Of a stretch of DNA of 64,000 bases, positions 42,428-53,600 are shown one piece after another. Under the pieces are notes generated by a model. That model had not been told where the DNA came from. It made no database searches and saw only the letters and a program-made list of their open reading frames with translations. Position 1 is the first letter of the stretch, and every line of letters begins with the position of its first letter. The stretch covers positions 310,001 through 374,000 of the forward strand of contig JASGCO010000002.1 in assembly GCA_030054095.1 (NCBI GenBank), read 5' to 3'. The position numbers and the translations under genes were made by a program. Origin of the DNA: Sediminibacterium sp. GTDB lineage: Bacteria > Bacteroidota > Bacteroidia > B-17B0 > Aurantibacillaceae.

Positions 42428-45244
42428 ATGCCTAAAGATACCTCCATAAAATCCGTTTTAATTATTGGTTCTGGCCCCATTATTATTGGTCAGGCCTGTG
42501 AATTTGACTATTCCGGCTCTCAGGCCGCCAAATCGCTGCGCGAAGAAGGGATTGAAGTGACCCTGATTAACAGCAATCCGGCCACGATTATGACCGACAA
42601 GGTAACCGCCGATCATATTTACCTTTTACCCCTGGAAGTAAAATCCATCGTTAAAATTCTGGAAGAGCGTAAAATTGACGCGGTGTTGCCTACCATGGGC
42701 GGACAAACTGCGCTTAACCTGGCCATGAAATGCGATGACATGGGGATTTGGAAAAAATACAATGTGCGCATGATTGGGGTGGATATTGACGCCATTAAAG
42801 TAACCGAAGACCGCGATTTGTTCCGTGCCCGCATGGAAGAAATTAACGTGAATATGGCACCTTCCCGCATTGCCAAATCGTTTCTGGAAGGAAAATCCAT
42901 TGCCCAGGAATTTGGTTTCCCCTTGGTGATTCGCCCGTCGTTTACCTTAGGCGGCAGTGGCGGCAGCGTGGTGTATGAAAAAGATCAGTTTGACGCGCTG
43001 TTAAACAGGGGTTTACAAACCTCTCCCATTCACGAAGTACTGATTGATAAAGCCGTTTTAGGCTGGAAAGAATACGAGCTGGAGTTATTGCGCGACGCCA
43101 ACGATAACGTGGCCATTATCTGTTCGATTGAGAATTTTGACCCCATGGGGGTGCATACCGGCGATAGTATTACCGTGGCGCCCGCTATGACACTGAGTGA
43201 CAGTACCTACCAAACCATGCGTGCCATGGCCATTAAAATGATGCGCAGCATTGGTAATTTTGCCGGAGGCTGTAACGTTCAGTTTGCAGTGAGTAACGAT
43301 GAACGGGAAGAAATCATCGCGATTGAAATTAACCCGCGTGTGTCCCGCTCTTCAGCTCTGGCCAGTAAAGCTACGGGTTACCCTATTGCCCGCATTGCCA
43401 GCAAACTGGCTATTGGCTACCATCTGGATGAACTGATTAACCAGATTACGAAATCCACCTCGGCGTATTTTGAACCGACGCTGGATTACGTGATTGTAAA
43501 AATACCACGCTGGAACTTTGATAAGTTTAAAGGCTGTAACCGCGAACTGGGTTTCCAGATGAAATCGGTGGGTGAGGTGATGGCCATTGGCCGGAGCTTT
43601 CAGGAAGCCTTACAAAAAGCCTGTCAGAGTCTTGAAATTAAACGAAATGGTTTAGGGGCCGATGGGAAAGAAATTACCAATCAGGCGGAGTTACTGCAGG
43701 CATTGGAGCGCCCAAGCTGGAACCGCTTGTTTATGATTTACGATGCCATGAAACTGGGCATCTCTATTAAAACCATTCAAAAATTAACCCGCATTGATAT
43801 GTGGTTTCTCGAACAAATTGAGGAGCTGATTGGTCTGGAACACGAAATGTCGAAATACAATCTGGCCAGCATTCCAAAAGATTTACTGTTCGAAGCCAAG
43901 CAAAAAGGGTATGCCGACCGCCAGATCGCGCATTTATTGCGTTGTCTGGAAAGTGAAGTATACAGCAAACGTCAGGAACTTAACATTAAGCGCACCTATA
44001 AACTGGTAGATACCTGCGCGGCAGAGTTTGAAGCCAAAACACCGTATTACTACTCTACGTTTGAAACCGAAAACGAAAGCGTACGCAGTAACCGCAAAAA
44101 GGTAGTGATTTTGGGTAGCGGCCCTAACCGTATCGGGCAAGGAATTGAATTTGATTACAGTTGTGTACACGGGGTACTGGCCGCTAAGGAATGTGGTTAC
44201 GAAACCATTATGATTAATTGTAACCCCGAAACGGTAAGTACAGATTTCAGTACTGCCGATAAACTGTATTTTGAGCCGGTGTTCTGGGAACACATTTACG
44301 ATATTATTTTGCACGAACAGCCAGAGGGGGTTATTGTACAGTTAGGCGGACAAACCGCGTTAAAACTGGCCGAAAAACTGGAACGTTACGGCATTAAAAT
44401 TATTGGCACCGATTTTAAATCGCTGGATTTAGCGGAAGACCGCGGTAGTTTCTCTTCCCTATTGCGCGACCACAACATTCCGTATCCTAAATTCGGTGTG
44501 ATTAATGACGCGGAAGAAGCCATTAACTTATCGCGTGAACTGGGCTTCCCATTGCTGGTGCGACCTAGTTACGTATTAGGCGGACAAAGCATGAAGATTG
44601 TGATTAACGAAGACGAGCTGGAACAACACGTGGTAAAATTACTGAACGACTTACCAGATAATAAAGTGTTACTCGATCACTTTCTGGAAGGCGCTATTGA
44701 AGCCGAAGCCGATGCCATTTGCGACGGCGAGGATGTGTACATTGTAGGGATAATGGAGCACATTGAACCGGCTGGTATTCATAGTGGCGACAGCTACGCC
44801 GTTTTACCGCCCTTTGACCTCAGCGAAAATGTGATTAAACAAATTGAGCAGCATACAAAAACCATTGCGGTAGCCTTGCGCACTGTTGGTTTAATCAACA
44901 TTCAGTTTGCTGTTAAAAACGAAGTGGTGTATATTATCGAAGCCAACCCGAGGGCCAGCCGTACGGTGCCATTTATTGCCAAGGCTTACGACGAGCCGTA
45001 TGTGAACTACGCTACCAAGGTAATGTTGCGCGAGAAAAAAGTAAAAGATTTCACCTTTAATCCGCGGAAAAAAGGATACGCTATTAAAGTACCGGTGTTC
45101 AGTTATGAGAAGTTCCCTGAGATTCAGAAAGAACTGGGGCCCGAGATGAAGAGTACAGGTGAAGCCATTTACTTTATTGATGACCTTTACGATGAATATT
45201 TCCAGAACGTGTACAGCGAACGGAATTTATACCTGAGTAAATAA
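42428..45244 (+). CDS. carB: carbamoyl phosphate synthase large subunit, without the C-terminal allosteric domain
   Basis: The enzyme makes carbamoyl phosphate for pyrimidines and arginine. From ATG 42428 it has 938 residues: two ATP-grasp halves (first IIGSGPIIIGQACEFDYSG, second ILGSGPNRIGQGIEFDYS) separated by the oligomerisation domain. It ends about where the E. coli protein (1,073 residues) begins its MGS-like allosteric domain, which is missing here, so UMP/ornithine control of the usual kind is not expected. No carA is in the window. It is followed after 2 bp by a papain-like hydrolase gene. Confidence 0.94.
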   Translation: MPKDTSIKSVLIIGSGPIIIGQACEFDYSGSQAAKSLREEGIEVTLINSNPATIMTDKVTADHIYLLPLEVKSIVKILEERKIDAVLPTMGGQTALNLAMKCDDMGIWKKYNVRMIGVDIDAIKVTEDRDLFRARMEEINVNMAPSRIAKSFLEGKSIAQEFGFPLVIRPSFTLGGSGGSVVYEKDQFDALLNRGLQTSPIHEVLIDKAVLGWKEYELELLRDANDNVAIICSIENFDPMGVHTGDSITVAPAMTLSDSTYQTMRAMAIKMMRSIGNFAGGCNVQFAVSNDEREEIIAIEINPRVSRSSALASKATGYPIARIASKLAIGYHLDELINQITKSTSAYFEPTLDYVIVKIPRWNFDKFKGCNRELGFQMKSVGEVMAIGRSFQEALQKACQSLEIKRNGLGADGKEITNQAELLQALERPSWNRLFMIYDAMKLGISIKTIQKLTRIDMWFLEQIEELIGLEHEMSKYNLASIPKDLLFEAKQKGYADRQIAHLLRCLESEVYSKRQELNIKRTYKLVDTCAAEFEAKTPYYYSTFETENESVRSNRKKVVILGSGPNRIGQGIEFDYSCVHGVLAAKECGYETIMINCNPETVSTDFSTADKLYFEPVFWEHIYDIILHEQPEGVIVQLGGQTALKLAEKLERYGIKIIGTDFKSLDLAEDRGSFSSLLRDHNIPYPKFGVINDAEEAINLSRELGFPLLVRPSYVLGGQSMKIVINEDELEQHVVKLLNDLPDNKVLLDHFLEGAIEAEADAICDGEDVYIVGIMEHIEPAGIHSGDSYAVLPPFDLSENVIKQIEQHTKTIAVALRTVGLINIQFAVKNEVVYIIEANPRASRTVPFIAKAYDEPYVNYATKVMLREKKVKDFTFNPRKKGYAIKVPVFSYEKFPEIQKELGPEMKSTGEAIYFIDDLYDEYFQNVYSERNLYLSK

Positions 45245-45246
45245 GT

Positions 45247-45834
45247 TTGAAACCCGCTTCGGTTAAAGAGATAAAACAATTACCCGTTGAAGATTATAAA
45301 ACCATACGGGGCGCATTACAAACAGGCGATATTGTGTTCTGTGGCGGGAATTATCTGTTTAGCCGTATTATTCAGCGGTTTACCAAAAGTATGTGGAGCC
45401 ATGTAGGTGTTATTTACCGCGATGAGCAACTCAACCGTGTTTTAATTCTGGAAAGTGAAAAGCTTTATGGTGTGCGGCTAACCCCACTTAGTAAATACAT
45501 CAAAGACTATCATGGCAAAAATAAACCGTATAAAGGCCGCATGGTGGTTGGGGCTCTGAATGAACCCTTTAACGAACAGGATTTAAAAAACGGGATTTGT
45601 TTCGGGTTTGATGCGCTTACCAAACCTTACGATAACTGGGAAATTCTGCGGATTGCCACCCGCATTCTGTTTAAACGCGGAAAACGGGCCGATGACCGCA
45701 AATACATTTGCAGCGAATTGGTGTTTGAAGTGTTTCGCCGGGCTAATTACAAATTTCAGTATAACAATTCCTTGATTAGTCCGGACGATATCTGGCGGGA
45801 CGCAAACATAAATATGAAAATGCGGATTTTATAG
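45247..45834 (+). CDS. YiiX/YebB-like NlpC/P60-type cysteine hydrolase
   Basis: The 195 residues carry the permuted papain-like pattern of this family: LQTGDIVFCGG, SMWSHVGVIYRD with the catalytic His, and YICSELVFEVFRRA with the nucleophile Cys. Typical relatives cut amide bonds, often on lipid-linked or peptidoglycan substrates. No signal peptide is seen. The start must be TTG at 45247, 2 bp after the carB stop, because the first in-frame ATG falls inside the His motif. Translational coupling to carB is likely. Confidence 0.78.
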   Translation: MKPASVKEIKQLPVEDYKTIRGALQTGDIVFCGGNYLFSRIIQRFTKSMWSHVGVIYRDEQLNRVLILESEKLYGVRLTPLSKYIKDYHGKNKPYKGRMVVGALNEPFNEQDLKNGICFGFDALTKPYDNWEILRIATRILFKRGKRADDRKYICSELVFEVFRRANYKFQYNNSLISPDDIWRDANINMKMRIL

Positions 45835-45932
45835 TTCGGTGCAGATGTTATATCCCTACCATCTTTAACATGATAGGATGACAAGAATATGCTCAAAGTC
45901 TGTTAAACCCTGATTAACTTTAATAAAAACCT

Positions 45933-45940
45933 TACCTTTG
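45933..45940 (+). promoter_or_regulatory. -7 box abutting the clpX start codon
   Basis: TACCTTTG matches TAnnTTTG and lies 4 nt before ATG 45945, so the clpX mRNA should be leaderless or nearly so. A -33 element is not obvious. Confidence 0.65.
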
Positions 45941-45944
45941 CAGC

Positions 45945-47189
45945 ATGGCAAAAGATACCACTATCCGGTGTTCGCTGTGTAACCGCGACAAAAAAGAAGT
46001 AAAAGTGCTGATTGCTGGCCTAAATGGTCATGTATGCGATAATTGCATTACCCAGGCTTACACCATCATTAACGAAGAAAACAGTCACCAGGCTCAGAAA
46101 CAAGTGCAACAAGCCCTTACATTACTTAAGCCCAAAGCCATTAAAGAGAAACTGGATGAGTACGTGATAGGACAGGATGCCGCTAAAAAGATTCTGAGTG
46201 TGGCGGTTTATAACCATTACAAACGCATTACCTACTTTGGCAAACAAACCAAAGAAGATTTAGAGATAGATAAAAGCAATTTAATTCTGGTGGGCGAAAC
46301 CGGTACCGGCAAAACCCTTTTGGCCCGTACCATTGCCAAAATGCTGAATGTGCCGTTTTGTATTGCCGATGCTACCGTTTTAACGGAAGCCGGTTACGTG
46401 GGCGAAGATGTGGAAAGCATTTTAACCCGTTTATTGCAAGCCGCGGATTACAATGTGGAAGCCGCTGAAAAAGGCATTGTGTTTATTGATGAAGTAGATA
46501 AGATTGCGCGGAAAAGCGATAACCCGAGCATTACCCGCGATGTAAGCGGCGAAGGCGTGCAACAGGCCCTGCTGAAATTACTGGAAGGCACGGTGGTAAA
46601 CGTTCCCCCGCAAGGCGGACGTAAACACCCTGATGCCAAAATGATTCAGGTAAATACAAAGAATATTTTATTTATTTGCGGTGGCGCGTTTGACGGCATT
46701 GAGAAAAAAATCGCGTCGCGTTTAAATACCAAAGCGGTAGGCTACAGTGCCAGTGTAAATGAGCAGGAGATAGACAAAGCCAACCTTTTACAGTACATTA
46801 ATCCACAGGATTTAAAAAGTTTTGGTCTTATTCCTGAATTAATAGGCCGCTTGCCCGTACTTACCTATCTGAAACCACTTGACCGCGCTACTTTACGCAG
46901 CATTTTAACCGAGCCTAAAAACGCCTTGATAAAACAATATATCCACCTCTTTAAAATGGATAATTGTAAACTGGATTTTGAAGAAGAAGTGTATGATTTA
47001 ATTGTGGACAAAGCCATTGAATTTAAACTGGGCGCCCGTGGGTTACGCGGCATTTGCGAAGCCATTATGAACGACATTATGTTCGATATTCCAAGTGATG
47101 AAAAAGGGGTTAAACACTATACCGTTACCTACGACTACGCTTTAGAAAAGTTGAAGAACGCGCGACTGACGCAATTGCAGGTGGCGTAA
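45945..47189 (+). CDS. clpX: ClpX, ATP-dependent unfoldase of the ClpXP protease
   Basis: The 414 residues include the N-terminal zinc domain (Cys9, Cys12, Cys31, Cys34), Walker A GETGTGKT (117-124), the pore loop GYVGED (150-155), Walker B VFIDEVDK, the RKSDN sensor region and the ClpP-binding IGF-type loop position. The C-terminal small domain is complete. ClpX recognises and unfolds tagged substrates and feeds them to ClpP. clpP is not adjacent here. It is followed after 23 bp by a secreted M48 peptidase gene. Confidence 0.95.
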   Translation: MAKDTTIRCSLCNRDKKEVKVLIAGLNGHVCDNCITQAYTIINEENSHQAQKQVQQALTLLKPKAIKEKLDEYVIGQDAAKKILSVAVYNHYKRITYFGKQTKEDLEIDKSNLILVGETGTGKTLLARTIAKMLNVPFCIADATVLTEAGYVGEDVESILTRLLQAADYNVEAAEKGIVFIDEVDKIARKSDNPSITRDVSGEGVQQALLKLLEGTVVNVPPQGGRKHPDAKMIQVNTKNILFICGGAFDGIEKKIASRLNTKAVGYSASVNEQEIDKANLLQYINPQDLKSFGLIPELIGRLPVLTYLKPLDRATLRSILTEPKNALIKQYIHLFKMDNCKLDFEEEVYDLIVDKAIEFKLGARGLRGICEAIMNDIMFDIPSDEKGVKHYTVTYDYALEKLKNARLTQLQVA

Positions 47190-47212
47190 TTTTTTTAAAT
47201 TATTGCGTTAGT

Positions 47213-49207
47213 ATGAAACAACATATTTTATACAACAAGTACTTTTACCTTACGATTATTCTTTCCCTTTACTTCTCTACTTGCTTTTCGCAAATGAACT
47301 ACCAATTTCCCGAAACGTTCGATTCGAGTTATTATTTTCATCCGGAAAATGCAAAAAAAGATTTATTGAACGGAGAAAAAGACGAGGATAAAATTCTGGA
47401 AAAACAAAGCTATTTGACCCGCTACGTTTATAATGAACAATTCGGATTCGATAACAATACGGTTTATATGAACTGGCCCGTCGCCGAACGCTACCTTATC
47501 CGTTTATTAGACACTATTATTGGAAAAACCCGTTCACAGCATCTGGATATTTTTTTAAAGCGATCGCACATTGAAAACGCCGCCGCATCGCGTTACGGCA
47601 ACATCTACATGAACATGGGGTTTCTGGCAACAGCGGAAAACGAAGCCCTTTTAGCGAGCGTTATAGCCCATGAAACCGCTCACTACATTTTTCAACATAA
47701 AATAAAGGAACTGAAGGAGGAAGAGAAAACTTTTGCTTACGGTGCCATAAACTTTGATCGCCTAGGAGGGTATCTTAAACTGCCTCAGAAGTTTGAAACC
47801 CAAGCCGATTCTTTTGCCGCTTCAAAATTACAAAAACTGGGTTATAGTATGGAAAGTACTCTCGAATTTCATGAATCGGAAAATGCCAGAGAAGACTTTT
47901 TCAGAAATGACCGTTCATTCAAAACAATGCTCAGGGCCTCTAATTTATCGGATAAGGAAATAGCTGAGAGAAAGCGTAAACGACGTAATGATTATGCCAG
48001 CCACCCGTCTTATATTGCCCGTTATGATGCCTTTAAAAAACAAGCTGAAAAGTGTATATCATGCAACAAGGCGTTTGTGATTGATTCAGTTTTTTTCATG
48101 AAGTTAAAGAAAACAGCCAAAGAAGAAGTTAAAAAAATAGCTTTTGAAGCATGCCAGTTTGATGAGTGCATTCAATTTACCTTGTTGGATTACCTCTATG
48201 GAGTTAAACATCCAAAAAATTTCTATTACCTGATCGAGTCGTTACGACGCTTAATGTACATAAAGCCAGAACTAAAAAGGGAAGGATTTCTTACTGAGAA
48301 AATTGAGGATCCTGATCTTGGCCCAGGAAGGTGTGTATTATATAAACCTGAATATTTTTATAGAAACCTTAAAGACTACGAACATTTAAAAAATCATCCG
48401 TTTATTGTCAATACGGTCAAACCATTTAATACGTATAAGGAAGCATTTTTGTTTTTTTCCAAAGAGGCGTTAAAGGCAGGATTTAACGAAACTAATTTGT
48501 CATTAGCCTTATTTTACTCGACCGAAAAACAAAGGGATAGTGTAACAAAATATTTGACAAACTATGTTTCAAATAACGGGCTCCATTCTTCCTTCGCGAA
48601 AGAATTTCTCGTAAATGGAAAACCGAAAATCAGTAAAGGAAAAACGTTGGTTTTGTACAACAACATTCCCAATTATACAGGTTTCATTTTCAACTACTAT
48701 CAGTGTATAAATCGACGGAAGAACAACACTATAATCCGAGAAGCGTTTTCTACATATAAGGACAGTGTAGATGTAACCATCCTTAATGAGGCTTTGGGAA
48801 AGTCGCCACAAAAGCTGTATCAATTAAACAAACTTATTTCGTGCGTATATGCTTTATATAACGACAAAGACATAGATGTATGTAAAGAAATCAGGTTACA
48901 CTCCAGATTAGTAAAAGATGAAAGAGAAATTTCGGATGTTTTTAAAAAACACCTTCTGATCCTGGCGCCCGAATGGTACGATTGGTTAAAGGAAAATAAC
49001 TATGAGAAATTATTTTGCGTTGATCTTATTTTCCAGCACGATTCCTTTATGAAAAATACGGAAGAATATTACAACAACTTTACTGGTTATTACCTCGACA
49101 TGAATGCCCCCCGTCCCTTTTTTAAAGATGGAGTTAGAAATGGTTTTGTTCGGAAACAAAAGGAAAAGGAAATTTTAAATGACCTTGTTACTTTCTTATA
49201 TAAATAA
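47213..49207 (+). CDS. secreted M48 family zinc metallopeptidase
   Basis: The 664 residues begin with a signal peptide (ending TCFSQ). The M48 catalytic site is HETAH (153-157; ASVIAHETAHYIF), with the third ligand Glu in FETQADSFA about 40 residues on, as in the BepA/Oma1 group. The remaining 400 residues are helical with no motif I can name. It may act in envelope quality control. It lies 23 bp after clpX on the same strand and ends 20 bp before the converging der gene. It is more AT-rich by eye than clpX. Confidence 0.83.
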   Translation: MKQHILYNKYFYLTIILSLYFSTCFSQMNYQFPETFDSSYYFHPENAKKDLLNGEKDEDKILEKQSYLTRYVYNEQFGFDNNTVYMNWPVAERYLIRLLDTIIGKTRSQHLDIFLKRSHIENAAASRYGNIYMNMGFLATAENEALLASVIAHETAHYIFQHKIKELKEEEKTFAYGAINFDRLGGYLKLPQKFETQADSFAASKLQKLGYSMESTLEFHESENAREDFFRNDRSFKTMLRASNLSDKEIAERKRKRRNDYASHPSYIARYDAFKKQAEKCISCNKAFVIDSVFFMKLKKTAKEEVKKIAFEACQFDECIQFTLLDYLYGVKHPKNFYYLIESLRRLMYIKPELKREGFLTEKIEDPDLGPGRCVLYKPEYFYRNLKDYEHLKNHPFIVNTVKPFNTYKEAFLFFSKEALKAGFNETNLSLALFYSTEKQRDSVTKYLTNYVSNNGLHSSFAKEFLVNGKPKISKGKTLVLYNNIPNYTGFIFNYYQCINRRKNNTIIREAFSTYKDSVDVTILNEALGKSPQKLYQLNKLISCVYALYNDKDIDVCKEIRLHSRLVKDEREISDVFKKHLLILAPEWYDWLKENNYEKLFCVDLIFQHDSFMKNTEEYYNNFTGYYLDMNAPRPFFKDGVRNGFVRKQKEKEILNDLVTFLYK

Positions 49208-49227
49208 GTGTTCTGAAACAGATTAGA

Positions 49228-50535
49228 CTACACCTTCTTACGCATACTTATTACCACAGGCACCCCCGAAAAATCGTACTGCTCACGAAGTTTATTTTCT
49301 AAAAAGCGCTTATACGATTCGGTGACGTATTGCGGGAGGTTACAGTAAAACATAAACAAAGCCTCTGTTTTTAACTGAGTAACGTACTTTACTTTTACAT
49401 ACTTGCCTTTTACAGCAGGTGGCGGATACGTTTCGATCAGCGGCAGGAAAAAATCATTCAGGGCACGGGTTGGGATATGACGTGTTTTATTGGCATATAC
49501 CAGGGCCGCTGTTTCAATGGCCTTCATGATGCGCTGTTTTTCGAGTACGCTGATGAAAACAATGGGAATATCGCGGAAAGGTGCAATCCGTTCACGAATG
49601 GCATCTTCAAATTTTTTGGTCGTCATGGTATCTTTTTCGATAAGATCCCATTTGTTTACCAGAATAACCAGTCCCTTACGGTTCTTTTCTACGAGGCTTA
49701 AAATACTCAGATCCTGCGATTCGATACCCAACGTGGCATCGAGCATTAAACAGCACACATCGCAGTTTTCGATGGCCTGAATGGTGCGCATTACGCTGTA
49801 AAACTCCAGATCTTCGTGTACTTTAGAGCGCTTACGCATACCTGCGGTGTCTATTAACCAGAAATCGTGTCCGAATTTTGTGTAACGGGTATGAATGGTA
49901 TCGCGGGTAGTACCGGCAATAGGGGTAACAATATTACGGTCTTCGCCTAACAGCGCGTTAGTAAACGACGATTTACCAACGTTAGGCCGGCCAACAATGG
50001 CTATACGCGGCACATTGGCAAAATCAATGCCTTTTTCTTCTTTAGGAAGGGCGTCTATCAGGGCATCTAACATATCACCGGTTCCACTGCCATTAATGGC
50101 GGAAATGGTATAAACTTCGCCCAATCCAAAGGCATAAAACTCGGCAGCATACGCGGCGCGCTCGTGGTTATCCACTTTATTGGCCACCAGAATTACTTTT
50201 TTCTTGCTCCGGCGTAACAAATTGGCGACTTCTTTATCAAATTCGGTGGCACCTTCGTTTACATCCACTAAAAATAAAAGCGCCGAACTTTCGTCAATAG
50301 CGATTTGCACTTGTTTGCGAATTTCGGCTTCAAAGATATCGTCGCTGCCATGTATATAGCCTCCGGTATCAATAAGACTGAACTCTACGCCCTGCCACTC
50401 GGCTTTGCCGTAATGCCGGTCGCGCGTTACCCCGGCGGTTTCGTCGGTAATGGCCTGACGGGTTTCGGTTAAACGGTTAAAGAGTGTTGATTTCCCTACA
50501 TTAGGGCGTCCCACTATGGCTACAATATTCGGCAT
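49228..50535 (-). CDS. der: ribosome biogenesis GTPase Der (EngA)
   Basis: The 435 residues hold two tandem G domains: [11 protein letters not shown] (8-18), DTAG-type DTGGY and NKVD, then [19 protein letters not shown] and NKWD. A C-terminal KH-like domain follows ([11 protein letters not shown]...). Der acts in 50S subunit assembly and is essential in most bacteria. It is divergent from the large CHU_C gene; the two promoters lie in the 72-bp gap between the starts. Confidence 0.96.
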   Translation of the reverse strand: MPNIVAIVGRPNVGKSTLFNRLTETRQAITDETAGVTRDRHYGKAEWQGVEFSLIDTGGYIHGSDDIFEAEIRKQVQIAIDESSALLFLVDVNEGATEFDKEVANLLRRSKKKVILVANKVDNHERAAYAAEFYAFGLGEVYTISAINGSGTGDMLDALIDALPKEEKGIDFANVPRIAIVGRPNVGKSSFTNALLGEDRNIVTPIAGTTRDTIHTRYTKFGHDFWLIDTAGMRKRSKVHEDLEFYSVMRTIQAIENCDVCCLMLDATLGIESQDLSILSLVEKNRKGLVILVNKWDLIEKDTMTTKKFEDAIRERIAPFRDIPIVFISVLEKQRIMKAIETAALVYANKTRHIPTRALNDFFLPLIETYPPPAVKGKYVKVKYVTQLKTEALFMFYCNLPQYVTESYKRFLENKLREQYDFSGVPVVISMRKKV

Positions 50536-50542
50536 AAGGCTG

Positions 50543-50550
50543 CAAAGGTA
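50543..50550 (-). promoter_or_regulatory. -7 box of der
   Basis: On the minus strand TACCTTTG (50550-50543) matches TAnnTTTG, 7 nt before the ATG at 50535, leaving almost no leader. No -33 TTG was found at the expected distance. Confidence 0.55.
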
Positions 50551-50573
50551 GTAAAAAAACAGGGTTGTTAAAA

Positions 50574-50604
50574 TTGTAAAAATCGGGACTTAATCTTATA
50601 TTTG
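50574..50604 (+). promoter_or_regulatory. promoter of the CHU_C giant gene
   Basis: TTG (50574-50576) is followed after 20 nt by TATATTTG (50597-50604), a full match to the Bacteroidota consensus. The box includes the TTG at 50602 that begins the longest open frame, so translation must start downstream; GTG at 50608 is 3 nt after the box. Confidence 0.78.
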
Positions 50605-50607
50605 ATT

Positions 50608-53600
50608 GTGAGGGCTTTTAAACTGAATTTTTTATTCCTGTTATTCCTGTTGGCTAAACTAAATGCTCAGGAAGGGACTAAAGATTTTACAAGCCCATTT
50701 GTGAGTCCTTCGTTACATTTTACTGAAAATAAAGGGCAATGGGAATCCCGCATATTGTATCGCGCCCAATTAGATGGAGGGGCGCTTTTTGTAGAAAAAG
50801 ACCGGTTAACCTTTAATTTATACGACAAAGTAAAGGCCCGTCAATTTCATGGTATCAGAGCCGTTAAAAATAAACCAAAAGACGATCTTATTAACGGACA
50901 CGCCTTTTCTATACGCTTCCTGAATGCCAACACCTCCCCATCTGTAACTTCTTATAATAAAACACAGTCCTATGAAAACTATTTTGTGGGAAAAGATCCT
51001 GCAAAATGGAAAAGTAATGTTCACAGTTATCACAAATTATACTTTGACAATCTGTTTAATGGCATTGATTATGAAGTTATCACCGCATCGGGAGGCATTA
51101 AGTACAATCTTTATGTAAAACCTCATGCCAATCCTTCTCAGATAAAATTCCAGTTTGACGGTATTACAGACATCCGTTTAAAAAACAATGTTTTAACCTT
51201 AAAGCCAAGTGTAAATGAAATTATAGAGCGGCGCCCTTACGTTTATCAGCGCATTAATGGTTCGATAAAGCAGATTACCTGTAATTTTGTTCTTTCCGGA
51301 AATATTTTATCGTTTGATTTTCCGGAAGGATATAACTCCTCTTATGAACTGGTTATTGATCCACAACTTGTTTTTGCCGCCCAAAGCGGAAGTTCGGCTG
51401 ATAATTTTGGGATGACGGCCACTTACGACGCCGCTGGTAATCTTTATACCGGGGGGACAGCCTTCGCTATTGGCTATCCTACCACGGTTGGCGCATACAG
51501 TAGTAGTTTTTTTGGACCTGTGTACTATGGGAATACCGATGTGGTTATTACAAAATACAACGCTACCGGCACTGCCTTACTTTACTCAACATACTTTGGC
51601 GGAGATAAAACAGAGACTGTTAACAGTTTAGTAATTGATAAGAATAATAACCTTTGTTTTTTCGGTGCCACCAGTAGCACCAATATTCCTACACCTAACG
51701 GAGCTTATGACAATAGCTTTAACGGTGGCAATCAGGTTTTTTTCTTTTATAATGGCGCACGGTATTTAAACGGTACTGATATTTTTATAGCTAAACTGAA
51801 CAGTAGCGGCTCTACGTTACTGGCCTCAACGTATTATGGCGGCAGTGAAAACGATGGGTTAAACTATACGAATCAATCTGTTTTTCTGGGGAATTTTAAT
51901 GTAGCTGTTCCTCCTGCCACTGGCGCAGTTCCAGTTTACCAACCGGCTTACGACAGTTTATTAACCAATTACGGAGATCAGAGTCGTGGTGAGATTCAGG
52001 TAGATGTTTTCAATAACATTTACATTGTAAGTTCCACACGTTCTTCTGACATCCCAATGGTTAACGGATTCGATAATACATTAAACGGCACTCAGGACGG
52101 ACTGATTGCCAAGTTTAATTCGGGCTTAACCACTTTAATTCATTCTTCTTATCTGGGCGGCAACAGTAATGATGCTGCTTACGGATTGATTGTAACTACC
52201 ACCAACGAAGTATATGTCACCGGTGGCACTTCCAGTCAGAATTTTCCGGTTACAGCCGGGTGCCTGCAATCGAATTACGGAGGTGGCAACGCAGATGGAT
52301 TTGTCCTTCGGGTTAATCCGAACGGAAATTCACTTCTAAATTCAACCTATTTTGGAACCGGACAATACGATCAATCGTTTTTTATTCAAACCGATAAGCA
52401 TCAGAACGTTTATATCTATGGTCAATCACTGGGAAGTATTCCTATTCTACCGGCAGCTGGTTCTCCGTCTGTATTTAATGTGCCCAATACACACCAGTTT
52501 ATTGTAAAATTAAACCCGACTTTAACGGGTAGTTTAATGAGTACAACATTTGGCAACTATACCAACAAGTTCGACATTTCTCCTGCTGCATTTTCTGTAG
52601 ATAAATGCAGTAACATTTATATTTCGGGCTGGGGGGCCAACTTTCTGGATCCCAGCAACCCAACATTGAGTAATATGCCACTACTTGCCGCTACACAGAG
52701 TACTACAGACGGCAATGATTTTTACTTTATGGGATTAGACTCCAATGCCACCACTTTAAAATACGGTTCGTATTTTGGTGGCGGAGTCAGTGACGAGCAT
52801 GTAGATGGCGGCACTTCGCGCTTTGATCCGAGGGGTGTTATTTACCAATCGGTTTGCGCGGGCTGCGGGGGCAATGATGATTTTCCGGTAACACCCGGTG
52901 CCTGGCCAAATACACCGCCTAACAACAATCACTCTTCGAACTGTAACAATGGTGTTATTAAACTGGATTTTCAGTTACAGTTGGCTGTGTCCACCATTAA
53001 TACGAATACCGTAGCGGGTTGTGTGCCACTTACCGTTAGTTTTACCAATGCCACAGTTCCAACGGGTTCGCTAGCTACGTTTATCTGGTATTTTGGAAAC
53101 GGACAAACCAATACTACGACTATTAATCCGGTTGTGACCTTCACAACACCCGGTGTTTATACAGTAGCGCTGGTCGTAAATGATCCCGCTACCTGTAATG
53201 TGAAAGATAGCTCGGTAACTTATATCACCGTGCATCCCAAACCCAATGTGTTGTTTAGTGTGAATTCGAATTCCTGTTCTACGGTTATTTCTACCAACAA
53301 CACCTCAACAGGTAATTTTGGCAGTGCGCCATTTCTCTGGAATTTTGGGCCTGCCACCAGTACATTAACCGCGCCGGGTTATACCTACGCTACCGCGGGC
53401 ACTTATACGGTTTCATTAACAGCCACGGATGTAAACGGCTGCGTGAATACAGGCACCAATATCATTTCTGTATTTAATTTTAATCCGGGTGTTGTAACAG
53501 CATCAGCGGTTTGCGAAGGTCTTACCACTACTATTACCGCCACAGGAGGCACCAGTTATAGCTGGACACCATCTGCGTCTTTAAATACTGCCACCGCGGC

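Noticed and set aside
50602..50607. TTG start of the CHU_C gene at 50602
   Set aside because: The TTG overlaps the -7 box TATATTTG, which is part of a full promoter; GTG at 50608 is the first usable start.
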